DNA from: Hyphomicrobium zavarzinii ATCC 27496
GTDB taxonomy: Bacteria > Pseudomonadota > Alphaproteobacteria > Rhizobiales > Hyphomicrobiaceae
Length of the DNA stretch: 64,000 bases
NCBI RefSeq assembly: GCF_000383415.1
Contig: NZ_KB911259.1
Coordinates: forward strand, 62,001-126,000
Reading direction: 5' to 3'
The translations under genes were made by a program, and so were the position numbers. Under the pieces are notes generated by a model. It was given only the letters and a program-made list of their open reading frames with translations, made no database searches and was not told the DNA's origin. Below, piece after piece: positions 1-12,095 of this stretch; positions within the stretch are counted from its first letter, which is position 1; the number at the start of each line of letters is the position of its first letter.

Positions 1-1186
<1,186 letters not shown>

Positions 1187-1489
1187 ATGACGCGCTTCAA
1201 GAAATCCCCGATTTATCGCAAGCACTTGCCCGATCTCGTGGCCGGCCTCGCCGTGTTCGCTCTGATGATCGGCCTGACTGGCTGGCACATCGGAATCGCC
1301 GTGGCGTCCGATGGGGGCGCGGCCGCGAGCCTCGACCGCAACGCCTCCGCCCTCCTCCTGGCCGGCGCCTTCGCCGCCATGGCGGTGTTCAATATGGCCT
1401 TCTTCCGCCACCTCTGCCGGGCCTATGCCACCCCCCGAAAGGCTGCCGCCCGCCGGGCCTTGAGATCCGGCCAGCCTCCCCGCACGTAA
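1187..1489 (+). CDS. Small two-TM membrane protein, unknown function
   Basis: A 100-residue protein with a basic N-terminus (MTRFKKSPIYRKH), a hydrophobic segment at about residues 17-40, a short polar loop, a second segment at about 54-73, and a basic C-terminal tail (RKAAARRALRSGQ). It therefore looks like an inner-membrane hairpin with both ends in the cytoplasm. An AAGGAG ribosome site about 10 bases upstream fixes this start; an in-frame ATG 57 bases earlier has no such site. No family is recognised, and the neighbours suggest no role. Confidence 0.65.
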   Translation: MTRFKKSPIYRKHLPDLVAGLAVFALMIGLTGWHIGIAVASDGGAAASLDRNASALLLAGAFAAMAVFNMAFFRHLCRAYATPRKAAARRALRSGQPPRT

Positions 1490-1599
1490 GCTCAACCAAA
1501 CGGGGAATTAACGCTTTAGCCGGGCTCGCACACGAACTATGTCCACGCTATAAGCGTTGTAAGGTACCGTGAGTTAGGGTTCGCCAAAGGGCTGCAATC

Positions 1600-2124
1600 A
1601 TGACGCTCCGCCGCTTCGCTCTCGCCTCGAAACCATCCGCCCGCACCGGCGCGGTGCTCGCGCTGCTTGCGCTCACCGGCGTGGGGATTGGCTCTGCCAA
1701 CACCGACGCAGTGGTCGCCGAACGCTTCACCGCCGCCCTCGAGGCCGCACCCCAGCAGATTGCGACGGCCGAGGCGGCCAACCACACCCTGGTCTCCGGC
1801 AGCGAGGCCTTCTGGCTGGCCGAGAAGCGCCGCCACGAGACCGACGGCGCCGCCCTCGAACCTGCGGCCTGGTCGCCACCGCTCGCCGCTGGCTTGGCCA
1901 TCGGCGACCGCATCACCATCTCGACTGGAAAATCGGAGCGCGTCCTTCAGGTGGTCGCCATCTCCGACGTGGAGCCGGGCACCATGCCCGCGAGCGCCAC
2001 CGCCGGCGGAACGCGTCACGTCGCGGTCACCTGCCGCGAGCTTGGCGCGCCCGATGGAAAGCTGACGACATTCCTGGCCCCGGCTGACACGGGTCACGCC
2101 CAAAAGTCCGCCCGCGCACTCTAA
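1600..2124 (+). CDS. Exported hypothetical protein
   Basis: 174 residues. The N-terminus has a basic stretch (MTLRRFALASKPSAR) and a hydrophobic core ending near ALTGVGIGSANT, consistent with a signal peptide or single anchor. The rest has a compact region around residues 95-150 (LAIGDRITISTGKSERVLQVV, then RHVAVTCREL) that looks beta-rich. An AAAGGG site precedes the ATG. Composition matches its neighbours. No function can be assigned. Confidence 0.6.
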   Translation: MTLRRFALASKPSARTGAVLALLALTGVGIGSANTDAVVAERFTAALEAAPQQIATAEAANHTLVSGSEAFWLAEKRRHETDGAALEPAAWSPPLAAGLAIGDRITISTGKSERVLQVVAISDVEPGTMPASATAGGTRHVAVTCRELGAPDGKLTTFLAPADTGHAQKSARAL

Positions 2125-2298
2125 GCCGTCGGCTATCAGGTTATAGGTTGAACGCCGGGCGGGAGACTCTGCCTGGTCCTGTTGTGGCCGGATGATCTCA
2201 CCGCGCTCCACACTTCCCGCGTCCCGTGCTTCCCCCCGTTGCACGCGCCGCCTGTCTCCCTATTATGCGGCCACCGGACAGCCAAGGGAGTTCGCGGC

Positions 2299-2478
2299 AT
2301 GAGGCTCAATCCCCCGACAATCGTGATCTTTCTGATCTCGTTTGTGCTCGCGACTCTGGCGCTGATCACCAAGCTCGGGTTCATCCCGGTGCCGCGCTAC
2401 TTGCCCCATCAGGAATTCTGGCTGTCGATCACCGCCTACCTGACGCTGATGGTGGGCAACCTCGTGCGCGGCCTCTGA
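2299..2478 (+). CDS. Small membrane protein (59 aa), unknown
   Basis: The short product has two hydrophobic stretches (about residues 7-27 and 41-55) separated by FIPVPRYLPHQEFW. An AAGGGAG ribosome site lies 8 bases before this ATG, which is why it is preferred to an upstream in-frame ATG that would add a non-membrane leader. No family is recognised. Confidence 0.6.
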   Translation: MRLNPPTIVIFLISFVLATLALITKLGFIPVPRYLPHQEFWLSITAYLTLMVGNLVRGL

Positions 2479-2508
2479 CCGGCGAACACCCGGAACTGGC
2501 CGATCCGC

Positions 2509-3225
2509 CTACCAGGCGATCGGCTTGCGATCCCTGAAGAAGCCGCCGGTCGGCCCCTCGTCCGGCAGCGTGGCGAGCCAGACCGCCGTATCCGCCCCCT
2601 GTTCCGGCGACCTATCGGCGTTGGCCCCGCCCATCTCGGTCCGCACCCAGCCGGGGCACATCGCGTTGACCTTGATGTTGCCTTCGCTGAGCTCCGCCGC
2701 CGCGATGCGCGTCAGCGCGTTGAGCGCCGTCTTCGACATACGATAAGCCGGATAGCCGCGCCCCATCTCCGCGAGCTGTCCCGCGCTGGACGACACGTTC
2801 ACGATCCGCCCGTATCCCTGCTCCCGCATCAGCGGCGCTGCGGCCTGGATCAAACGTAACGGGCCGAGCAAATTGGTCTCGAACGTCTGGCGCGCAATGT
2901 CACCCGTGAGATCGAACAGGCTCGCCTTGAAGCCGCCGGGACTGTCGATCAGGACCGCCGCGTTGTTCACGAGCACATCGAGGCGCCCATAGAGCCGCTT
3001 GACCTCCGCCACGGCCTCAGCCGCGCTGCCTTCCCGGTCCACATCGAGCGCCACGACCGGCACATCGAGCCCTTCGGATTGCAGCTTTTCGGCCGCCGAA
3101 AGGCCGTCCTTGGGATCGCGAGAGCCGATGACGGCCAGCACCCCCAGCCGCGCGAGCTGGCGCACGATCTCGAAGCCGATCCCTCTGTTCGCCCCTGAGA
3201 CGAGTGCGGTCCGTGTGGCGGTCAT
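2509..3225 (-). CDS. SDR-family NAD(P)-dependent oxidoreductase
   Basis: A 238-residue classical short-chain dehydrogenase/reductase. The Rossmann cofactor motif SGANRGIG is at residues 10-17, an NNAAV motif near 87, the catalytic serine in VNVSSSAGQ, and the YPAYRMSK active-site Tyr/Lys pair near residue 160, followed by the PGWVRTEMGG substrate-loop signature. The sequence resembles carbonyl-reductase-like SDRs that reduce aldehydes or ketones with NADPH, but the substrate cannot be read from sequence. It is a single gene facing the rightward 59-residue gene. Confidence 0.88.
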   Translation of the reverse strand: MTATRTALVSGANRGIGFEIVRQLARLGVLAVIGSRDPKDGLSAAEKLQSEGLDVPVVALDVDREGSAAEAVAEVKRLYGRLDVLVNNAAVLIDSPGGFKASLFDLTGDIARQTFETNLLGPLRLIQAAAPLMREQGYGRIVNVSSSAGQLAEMGRGYPAYRMSKTALNALTRIAAAELSEGNIKVNAMCPGWVRTEMGGANADRSPEQGADTAVWLATLPDEGPTGGFFRDRKPIAW

Positions 3226-3390
3226 GATGCTCCGAGCCTCTGCGCGCTGCCGTGAGTCCGGCCGTGAGTGTAGCGCCTCTTGTGCGACAGGAAACGCCCA
3301 ACGCGCGGAAAAAGTCCCGCTTTAGCCCGCTTCGCCGCACCGGCCAGACAGTTGCGGATGCACACATCGAACGAGAACGGACGAAAAACG

Positions 3391-3418
3391 AAAAAAGCGC
3401 GCCGGGAGGGCGCGCTTT
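3391..3418 (-). terminator. Rho-independent terminator of the 3448-3759 gene
   Basis: On the minus strand a 10-bp stem (AAAGCGCGCC / GGCGCGCTTT) with a 5-base loop is followed by a run of six T. It sits about 30 bases beyond the stop codon of the leftward secreted-protein gene. Confidence 0.85.
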
Positions 3419-3447
3419 CTAAGATCTTGCTCTGTATTCGGACGCGG

Positions 3448-3759
3448 TCAGCGGGGCGGGTAGAGCCAGCTCGGGCCGACAGAGTCGTTACGGGTCGGCT
3501 GCGAGGCCAAGCCGTTGTTGAACGCGCCGGGGCCGAAATCGTAACCAGAGTTCGGAATCGACTGGCCGATCGGCGGCATCAGCGAGCCCGGATCGGTGTC
3601 GAGAAAACCAGCCTTGCCCTGCGGCGCATTCGCCGACGGCTGGGTGGTTCCCTGGTTTTCGAACGAGAACGCCAACGCCGCCTGCGAGCCGAGAAGCGTC
3701 GCGGCGCCGAGCGCGACAGCGGAAATCAATGATCTCATTGCCAATCCATCCAGAGTCAT
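3448..3759 (-). CDS. Small secreted hypothetical protein
   Basis: 103 residues with a clear signal peptide (RSLISAVALGAATLL then AALA-F). The predicted mature part is about 70 residues, rich in Pro, Gly, Asn and Ser (GTTQPSANAPQGKAGF, PPIGQSIPNSGYDFGPG), and ends WLYPPR. The start shown has AAAGG seven bases upstream; an ATG seven codons later would also keep the signal peptide. A strong terminator follows. Rhizobiales encode many such low-complexity periplasmic proteins of unknown role. Confidence 0.65.
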   Translation of the reverse strand: MTLDGLAMRSLISAVALGAATLLGSQAALAFSFENQGTTQPSANAPQGKAGFLDTDPGSLMPPIGQSIPNSGYDFGPGAFNNGLASQPTRNDSVGPSWLYPPR

Positions 3760-3917
3760 CAAGCCTTTGGGCAGAGATGGTACAGGAATCGAGGCAATCA
3801 AAGGGCGGCGAAGGAGCTTTTTGGGGCTGGAGCGGTGCAAAATCCGAGACTGTGACCCTCGCGCAACGCTACGTCAGCCAGACCCAGCCTCGCTCAACGC
3901 CGCCGGGGCGAGCCGCC

Positions 3918-4232
3918 TCAACGGCCGCTGTCGCCTATATCCTCGTCCGGGCAATAGCTGGAAGCCGCCGGACTGCTGCCGATGAAACGGCAAACCTCGT
4001 ACTTCTTTGCCGGGTTGTTGCGCACCTCAGCGGCGGAAACCCGCACACCGTGCTCCCGCGCAATCCGCGCGAGATCGGCGTCGTTGCAGTAAGGCGTCGA
4101 AATCCAGTTGCCGCCCGAGTACTGGAAACCATCCCGGCATACGATAGCGGCCTCCGCGGCAGGTGCTGAAAGCGCGAGCCCCGCTGCCGTCAGACCGCAA
4201 GCGGAAAGTGCGATGATAACTGCGTTGCGCAT
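3918..4232 (-). CDS. Small secreted Cys-containing protein, Rhizobiales hypothetical
   Basis: 104 residues: a signal peptide ([20 protein letters not shown], cut near AEA-A), then a mature domain with four cysteines ([34 protein letters not shown]) that could form two disulfides. The pattern [18 protein letters not shown] is familiar from uncharacterised exported proteins of Rhizobiales. GAGGAGA lies 6 bases before the ATG. It is divergent from uvrB, across a spacer of about 150 bases. Confidence 0.7.
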   Translation of the reverse strand: MRNAVIIALSACGLTAAGLALSAPAAEAAIVCRDGFQYSGGNWISTPYCNDADLARIAREHGVRVSAAEVRNNPAKKYEVCRFIGSSPAASSYCPDEDIGDSGR

Positions 4233-4381
4233 GTCGTCTCTCCTCGAAATCCGACCCCTTTCCCGCCTTTCCACGTGGTCCGCGCCGCAAGCATCTGCAA
4301 GCCGGCCTACGAATTTGTATGCTCGCCGGCCATCTCCCGGCCCCTCTTCCCTCGAACCGCCGGGCACGCCATATTCCGCCC

Positions 4382-7342
<2,961 letters not shown>

Positions 7343-7362
7343 TTCCCAACTGTGGATAGCGA

Positions 7363-8268
7363 ATGCCTTATTGCCCTTCTGAAACGCTGAATGGGCTAAA
7401 ACACCGCATGTCGCAAAAAAAATCTGCCATCGACGACGCTCCACCGGCAGGACAACGCTTCTCCCACGTGTATTCAGCGCGTGGAGAACCCACAGCCGAT
7501 AGCCCCCGCATGCGGAGGCGGCTGTCTTCCCTAATCTACGGAACAAAGGGACTGAGCGATTTTGAGTACGAAATCCCATGCGAGTTGGGACTACCGGTAT
7601 CTGGCGGTCTTCACCAATTTCTCGAACGCTGCGATCTTCGGGATGCTCTTGATATCGTAACGCTGGCGTACCGAATGCTCGTCAGAAATGAGCGTCGAGA
7701 TCATTATCACCAAATCTACCCTTACGAATGGATCAAAACCATCCGTAGAATATTTGCGGAAGAGAACTTGCATTACTCTGTCGACGACGAAGGTGGCGTT
7801 CATTTTGCCTTCGACAAGGAGTTCATGAGGGGCCAAACCGCTACCGTCAGCATGCTGGGCCGCACCCGATATTCCAATGTGCGAAAGGAATTTGAAGGCG
7901 TTGACGCCGCGCTTTCCGAGATCCCACCTAATGGAAAAGCCGCGATCAGAAGTGTATTCACCGCGGCAGAAGGCCTATTCCGTCTGATGTATCCGTCTGC
8001 ACCCCGGCTCGGCGCGGCAGAAATCGCCAAACACCTGCTGATAACGCTACAGACCGTCTACTCGAACGATAATACAGCCCTACGGGCAGCCTCTAAGACA
8101 CTGACCTCATTCCAAGCATGGACTGATGCTGCGCATTTTTACCGCCATGAGGTTGGCAAGCAGGACGTTGCCCAACCTCCACTTGGGCTTACCCTAAACA
8201 TCGTAAGTCAGGGCGCAACCTTTATTAGGTGGCTCGCAGAAATCGACGACGCTCAGAGTGGCACATAG
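7363..8268 (+). CDS. Inserted low-GC gene, possible Abi/HEPN-like defence protein
   Basis: 301 residues with no signal peptide or TM segment. GC is visibly lower than in the flanking genes and codon use includes many A/T-ending codons, suggesting transfer. The first 100 residues contain LHQFLERCDLRDALDIVTLAYRM in two pieces around residue 85; the C-terminal half is helical and ends AHFYRHEVG...GATFIRWLAEID. Conserved helices with a YRHE motif and a GATFIRWL ending resemble proteins with AbiJ-type N-termini and HEPN-like C-terminal domains seen near phage-defence loci. That assignment is inference from pattern, not a firm family call. A start at the ATG of MSQKKSAIDD, 15 codons in, is equally possible. 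The gene lies between two copies of the uvrB 3' end. Confidence 0.6.
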   Translation: MPYCPSETLNGLKHRMSQKKSAIDDAPPAGQRFSHVYSARGEPTADSPRMRRRLSSLIYGTKGLSDFEYEIPCELGLPVSGGLHQFLERCDLRDALDIVTLAYRMLVRNERRDHYHQIYPYEWIKTIRRIFAEENLHYSVDDEGGVHFAFDKEFMRGQTATVSMLGRTRYSNVRKEFEGVDAALSEIPPNGKAAIRSVFTAAEGLFRLMYPSAPRLGAAEIAKHLLITLQTVYSNDNTALRAASKTLTSFQAWTDAAHFYRHEVGKQDVAQPPLGLTLNIVSQGATFIRWLAEIDDAQSGT

Positions 8269-8272
8269 AGAT

Positions 8273-8312
8273 CGCCGCGGCCGCGCGAAGAAGACGGGAA
8301 GGCCGGGGCGAT
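8273..8312 (+). repeat. Direct repeat copy 2: displaced uvrB 3' end
   Basis: The second copy begins 5 bases after the stop of the inserted gene. It still encodes [13 protein letters not shown] and is followed by its own stop (TAG), but it no longer joins the uvrB body. The left boundary of homology is sharp (starting CGCCGCGG) and the right boundary fades out. This is the layout left when an element enters the 3' end of a gene and supplies a replacement end. Confidence 0.88.
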
Positions 8313-8377
8313 AGGATCATCCCAAGCTGCGGACGCCTATTGTGATCCCGCGCACCAAACCCGCAAAAGGACGTTGA

Positions 8378-8590
8378 ATGTCAGAACCTGTGATCGACCG
8401 CGCGGCGATGGGGCGGCTCGCCAAGGCCCTCGCCTTCATCTGCAGCCCAGACCATCCGACGACCGTCGCATTGCGCAAAGCGTCCGAAAGCGGCACCGAG
8501 AAGGACATCAAGGCCGCGCGCGCAGCGTTCCTAAAGCTGAAGCCGTCCGATCGCCGCGCCGCCTTCTCGATGCTCGCTGACAACGAATAG
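8378..8590 (+). CDS. Small conserved-looking hypothetical protein (70 aa)
   Basis: A soluble, mainly helical product (MSEPVIDRAAMGRLAKALAF...LKPSDRRAAFSMLADNE). AAAGGACG lies about 7 bases before the ATG. Before the insertion it probably lay directly downstream of uvrB. No family is recognised and no role can be read from the sequence. Confidence 0.6.
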   Translation: MSEPVIDRAAMGRLAKALAFICSPDHPTTVALRKASESGTEKDIKAARAAFLKLKPSDRRAAFSMLADNE

Positions 8591-8609
8591 CCCCGCGAAC
8601 GCGGCGACG

Positions 8610-8996
8610 TTACCGTCCCCGCCTCCCGGCGAGCCACACGACGATCAGAAGCACCGCCAGCCCCGCGGCGAGCCACATCGATACGAGCAAAAACAGGAGC
8701 GGGGCCATCCCCTCTGCGCTCCGAAGCACCGACACGAACGTCGCCGCAAACAATACGAGCGCAACGGTCTGGCCAATTGCCAGCAGCCAAAGCGCCACGC
8801 CAGAGCGCGCGAGCCGCAATCCCATCCAGGCCGACATCACGGGCAGCAGCGCCATCCCGCACATCACGGCCAGCTCCCTGGCAGAGATCTCGGACAACGC
8901 GACGTCGTTGTTCACGCGCGTCGTATAGTAGACGGCCGCCCCGACCAGCAGAACGTGAAGGCCCGCAGCTGTCGTGGCGATCCAAGCAGGGCCCAT
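8610..8996 (-). CDS. Four-TM membrane protein, paralogue of 11048-11458
   Basis: 128 residues with four hydrophobic helices at about 8-26, 42-60, 69-90 and 98-122, ending WLAGRRGR. The C-terminal 70 residues align closely with the protein encoded at 11048-11458: both have GLRLARxxVAxxLLAxGQ, a third helix ending VL, then PLLxLLVxxWLAxGxAxLLIxVWLAGR. GGGAGGGCG precedes the ATG. Function unknown. Confidence 0.65.
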   Translation of the reverse strand: MGPAWIATTAAGLHVLLVGAAVYYTTRVNNDVALSEISARELAVMCGMALLPVMSAWMGLRLARSGVALWLLAIGQTVALVLFAATFVSVLRSAEGMAPLLFLLVSMWLAAGLAVLLIVVWLAGRRGR

Positions 8997-9102
8997 GCGA
9001 TTGCGCCCTCCCGTGGCGCCGTCGCGAGGCTACCATCCTTTTCCGTGAAGTCCGAACGCAGGCCGGAGCGGACTGTCCGCCCGCTCCGTTACCGATGCGA
9101 GA

Positions 9103-9357
9103 TCAACCGCAGGCCGGGCGCGACGCCTTGCAATAAGTCGTGAAGGTGTCTTCGCGGCACGTCAGCTTGATCTCACCCGAGGGCTTGAGACCGTGCGCCG
9201 CGATGGCATTCTTGAGCGCCGCATTGGCCATGAACTTGGCGAGGTCGGTCGTGACCATATCGGCCGAGCCGACCACCGTGCGGCAGCCTGCGTGAGCGCC
9301 TGCACAGCTCACGGCCAGTGAGGCAACCGCAAGTAAAGACAAGCGAAAAACGCCCAT
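9103..9357 (-). CDS. Small secreted Cys-rich protein
   Basis: 84 residues with a signal peptide (MGVFRLSLLAVASLAVSCAG, cut near AHA-G). The mature part of about 61 residues has four cysteines (GCRTVVG, LTCRED, TYCKAS, PACG), which could form two disulfides in the periplasm. A GGAGGG ribosome site is 6 bases before the ATG. No family recognised. Confidence 0.65.
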   Translation of the reverse strand: MGVFRLSLLAVASLAVSCAGAHAGCRTVVGSADMVTTDLAKFMANAALKNAIAAHGLKPSGEIKLTCREDTFTTYCKASRPACG

Positions 9358-9626
9358 GGAAAACCCTCCGTATTTGTACCTAGGTCGCGCAATCTAGCGC
9401 ATATGCGCCCCGGTGGGAGTTTTCCATCCCCTGAGACCTGCAGCGAAAGTGCGAATACCGGCCCGGCGTGGCCCTCGCACCACGGCCTGGACGCTCATCG
9501 CGTCGCGCCCCTGCCAAATGGACGGTGCTCCCTGAGATCGCATCGCCGCGCCTTGACGGCACACAGCCAGTCGCAGACGCTCCCTCCGTATGCGATGAAT
9601 CGAGACCGGCCAATGGAGCACTCCAC

Positions 9627-10280
9627 ATGAGCAGAATCGGACGCGTCTTTCTGGCGGGCCTCCTGGCTGCGCTGCCGCTGATGCTCACCATCTTCATCAC
9701 CGGCTGGCTGCTGTCGCTGATCAATCAGTATCTCGGGCCGAGCAGCGGCTTCGGCCGTTTCCTGCGATCTCTCGGATTCGGAGCAGACGCATCCGAGCTC
9801 GCGCCTTATCTCATCGGCCTCGCCATCATTATCGCAGGCATCTATGCGCTCGGCCTGGTTGTCCACTCGCGCTTCGGATCGCTGGTCTCGACGCTGTTCG
9901 ACAGGCTCATCCGCCGCGTGCCGCTGATCTCTAACGTCTACGATATCTCGAGCCGCTTCGTTTCGATCGTCGACTCCGGCAACGGTGACAGCATCAAGAG
10001 CATGAGCCCCGTCTGGTGCTTTTTCGGCGGCAAACCGGGCGCCGCCGTTCTGGCGCTGCTGCCGTCCAAAACACCGCTCCGCCTCGGCACCGAGGACTAC
10101 ATCGCAGTGCTCGTTCCCTCCGCGCCGGTTCCCGTCGGCGGCGCGCTGATCTACGTCCCCGCGTCATGGATCGAGCCTGCGGACTGCGGGATCGACGATC
10201 TCATGAGCGTATACGTGTCCATGGGTATCACGCCGCCGACCCCCGGCACGCGCAAGGAGATCAGCGCGAAGGCGGGCTGA
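9627..10280 (+). CDS. DUF502 family membrane protein
   Basis: 217 residues. Two N-terminal TM helices (about 5-30 and 56-80) flank a short loop, followed by a soluble domain with LIRRVPLISNVYDISSRFV near 92-110 and VPSAPVPVGGALIYVP near 165-180. These are hallmarks of DUF502, an inner-membrane family of unknown biochemical role that often sits in bacterial housekeeping regions. TGGAGC precedes the ATG; an upstream in-frame ATG would add a non-membrane leader and is rejected. The downstream PfpI gene is co-directional after about 100 bases. Confidence 0.85.
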   Translation: MSRIGRVFLAGLLAALPLMLTIFITGWLLSLINQYLGPSSGFGRFLRSLGFGADASELAPYLIGLAIIIAGIYALGLVVHSRFGSLVSTLFDRLIRRVPLISNVYDISSRFVSIVDSGNGDSIKSMSPVWCFFGGKPGAAVLALLPSKTPLRLGTEDYIAVLVPSAPVPVGGALIYVPASWIEPADCGIDDLMSVYVSMGITPPTPGTRKEISAKAG

Positions 10281-10383
10281 ACGCCCGTCTGGTCGCGGCG
10301 ATCGCACGCGGCACGGCAGCGGAACCTCTGCCGCATCGCAACCGTTTCCCTCCTGTCCCCCAAAGGCAATGACAGGAGGCCCT

Positions 10384-10962
10384 ATGCCTAAGATATCGAA
10401 AGCAAAAATCCTGATCCTCGCCACCGACGGCTTCGAGCAGTCGGAGCTGGAGGTGCCGCTCACCAAGCTCAAGGAAGCGGGCGCCCTCGTTCACGTGGCC
10501 GCACCGAAGGAGCGCAAGGACAAGAAGGAAATCCGGGGCTGGAAGGACAAGGACTGGGGCAACGGCGTCCCAGTTGACCGCGAGCTCGCCGACGCATCCG
10601 AAAGCTTCTACGACGCCCTCGTGCTGCCCGGCGGGCAGATGAACCCGGACAGCCTGCGCGCAAACGCGGAGGCGATGGCGCTGATCAAGGCGTTCGTCAA
10701 TTCCGGCAAACCCGTGGCCGCCATCTGCCACGCGCCGTGGCTGCTGGTCGAAGCGAACGCCGTGCGCGGACGCAAAGCCACGTCCTACAAGTCCATCAAG
10801 ACCGATCTCATGAATGCCGGCGCCGATTGGCGCGACGAGCCCGTCGTCACCGATCAAGGCCTGATCACAAGCCGCAATCCCGGCGACCTCGATGCGTTCG
10901 TCGCCAAGATCATTGAGGAGGTCGAGGAAGGAAAGCACGATCGCGCGCCCTTGGCCGCCTGA
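10384..10962 (+). CDS. DJ-1/PfpI family protein (general stress protein type)
   Basis: 192 residues of the DJ-1/PfpI superfamily. ILILATDGFEQSELEVP opens the fold, LVLPGGQMNPD is in the middle, and the nucleophile-elbow cysteine is in AICHAPWLLVEA, with ATSYKSIKTDL after it. These proteins act as glyoxalase-III-like, deglycase-like or protease-like stress enzymes; which one is not visible here. AGGAGG sits 5 bases before the ATG, which rules out the ATG five codons earlier. A strong terminator follows immediately. Confidence 0.88.
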   Translation: MPKISKAKILILATDGFEQSELEVPLTKLKEAGALVHVAAPKERKDKKEIRGWKDKDWGNGVPVDRELADASESFYDALVLPGGQMNPDSLRANAEAMALIKAFVNSGKPVAAICHAPWLLVEANAVRGRKATSYKSIKTDLMNAGADWRDEPVVTDQGLITSRNPGDLDAFVAKIIEEVEEGKHDRAPLAA

Positions 10963-10990
10963 TCGCCCTGCACATCGAACGAGCGCAAAA

Positions 10991-11020
10991 AAGCCGGAGC
11001 ACTGCCTCCGGCTTCCTTCT
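10991..11020 (+). terminator. Rho-independent terminator after the PfpI gene
   Basis: A 9-bp perfect stem (AAGCCGGAG / CTCCGGCTT) with a 6-base loop is followed by a T-rich tract (CCTTCTTTTC). It lies about 30 bases after the stop codon. Confidence 0.85.
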
Positions 11021-11047
11021 TTTCGCACCATCGAAGGCGTTGAGAAA

Positions 11048-11458
11048 TCACGAACTAACCTCGCGAGCCGACTTGCTGCCGTATCGTCCGGCCAACCAAA
11101 CGGCGATCAGCAAAAGCGCGAAGCCGCCCGCGAGCCACAACGTGGCGAGCACCAGCAGCAGAGGCGCCAACGGCTCGTCGCTTCCGAGAACCAGCGCGAA
11201 CGCCACCGCAAAAATGGTTGCCGCGAGCGCCTGCCCAAAGGCTAGCAGCCGCTCTGCCACCGCCCCGCGCGCGAGACGCAAACCAAGCCACGCCGCGACC
11301 GCGGGCGGCGCCGCCAATGCGGAGAACACCAGGAAATCGGTATTCGGCAGATCCGAAACCGGCGTGAAATTGTGAATGCGGAGCGCGTAATAGAGCCCCG
11401 CGAGAGCGAGCGCGACATGCAGCGAGGCGGCAATCCTGACGATCTGACGGAGGGACAT
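11048..11458 (-). CDS. Four-TM membrane protein, paralogue of 8610-8996
   Basis: 136 residues with four hydrophobic helices (about 8-26, 42-60, 70-90, 98-122), ending WLAGRYGSKSAREVSS. It shares the helix 2-4 signature of the protein at 8610-8996 (GLRLARGAVAERLLAFGQ, then the WLAGG..LLLIAVWLAGR ending), so the two arose by duplication within this segment. AGGATT lies upstream of the ATG. Its start is divergent from the gene at 11649. Role unknown. Confidence 0.65.
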   Translation of the reverse strand: MSLRQIVRIAASLHVALALAGLYYALRIHNFTPVSDLPNTDFLVFSALAAPPAVAAWLGLRLARGAVAERLLAFGQALAATIFAVAFALVLGSDEPLAPLLLVLATLWLAGGFALLLIAVWLAGRYGSKSAREVSS

Positions 11459-11648
11459 GGCAAATCCTAGTCGCCGCCTGCTGAAGGCAGGCTGGCGATC
11501 AACACTGCCACACTCCCGGAGCCGATCCTGTCACCGGGGAAACCGCGCGGCGGTCCCGATTAGCTCTCCCCATCGTCAGACCTTGATCAGAATTCGGCGC
11601 GGAAGCACGCTCACTCCCGTCGCGAAACGATGGGAAACGAGGCAGGCT

Positions 11649-11960
11649 ATGATCCCCGAAGTCGACCCTCTCCTGGCAATCGGCGTCACGATCGCCACAG
11701 CCGCAACCGACGCGGTCTACGTGCTGTTCACATCCTCTGTCATTGCCCGGCGACGCATATGGGCCGCAAACTGGAGCAGCCTCTGGTATCTGCTCTCCTC
11801 GTTCGCCGTCATCTCCTACACCAGCAACTGGGTCTACATCGCCTTCGCCGCCATCGGCTCCTGGGCGGGCGCCTTCCTCACCATGACGTTCCTTCACAAG
11901 CCGCCCGGAAGCCCGCCGGGACCGCTCGCGCCTGCCATTCCAAACCCGCGCGGCGAGTAG
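11649..11960 (+). CDS. Small membrane protein (103 aa), unknown
   Basis: Three hydrophobic stretches (about residues 8-30, 42-60, 64-84) end at FLTMTFLHKPPGS, followed by a Pro-rich tail. It starts at the ATG of MIPEVDPLLAIG, which follows GAGGCAGG; upstream in-frame ATGs would add a basic, non-membrane leader without a ribosome site. No family recognised. Confidence 0.6.
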   Translation: MIPEVDPLLAIGVTIATAATDAVYVLFTSSVIARRRIWAANWSSLWYLLSSFAVISYTSNWVYIAFAAIGSWAGAFLTMTFLHKPPGSPPGPLAPAIPNPRGE

Positions 11961-12095
11961 GCCGGGAGCATCCGCTGGCCAAAAGTTCAATACCGGCCAG
12001 ACCGCAATTGCAGTCTGATCCCCGAAAAGTCACGGCGCGGAGCAGTTCACGAGGCTGCCAGGACAAGCCGAGACACAAAAAGGGGAACCAAGGTT

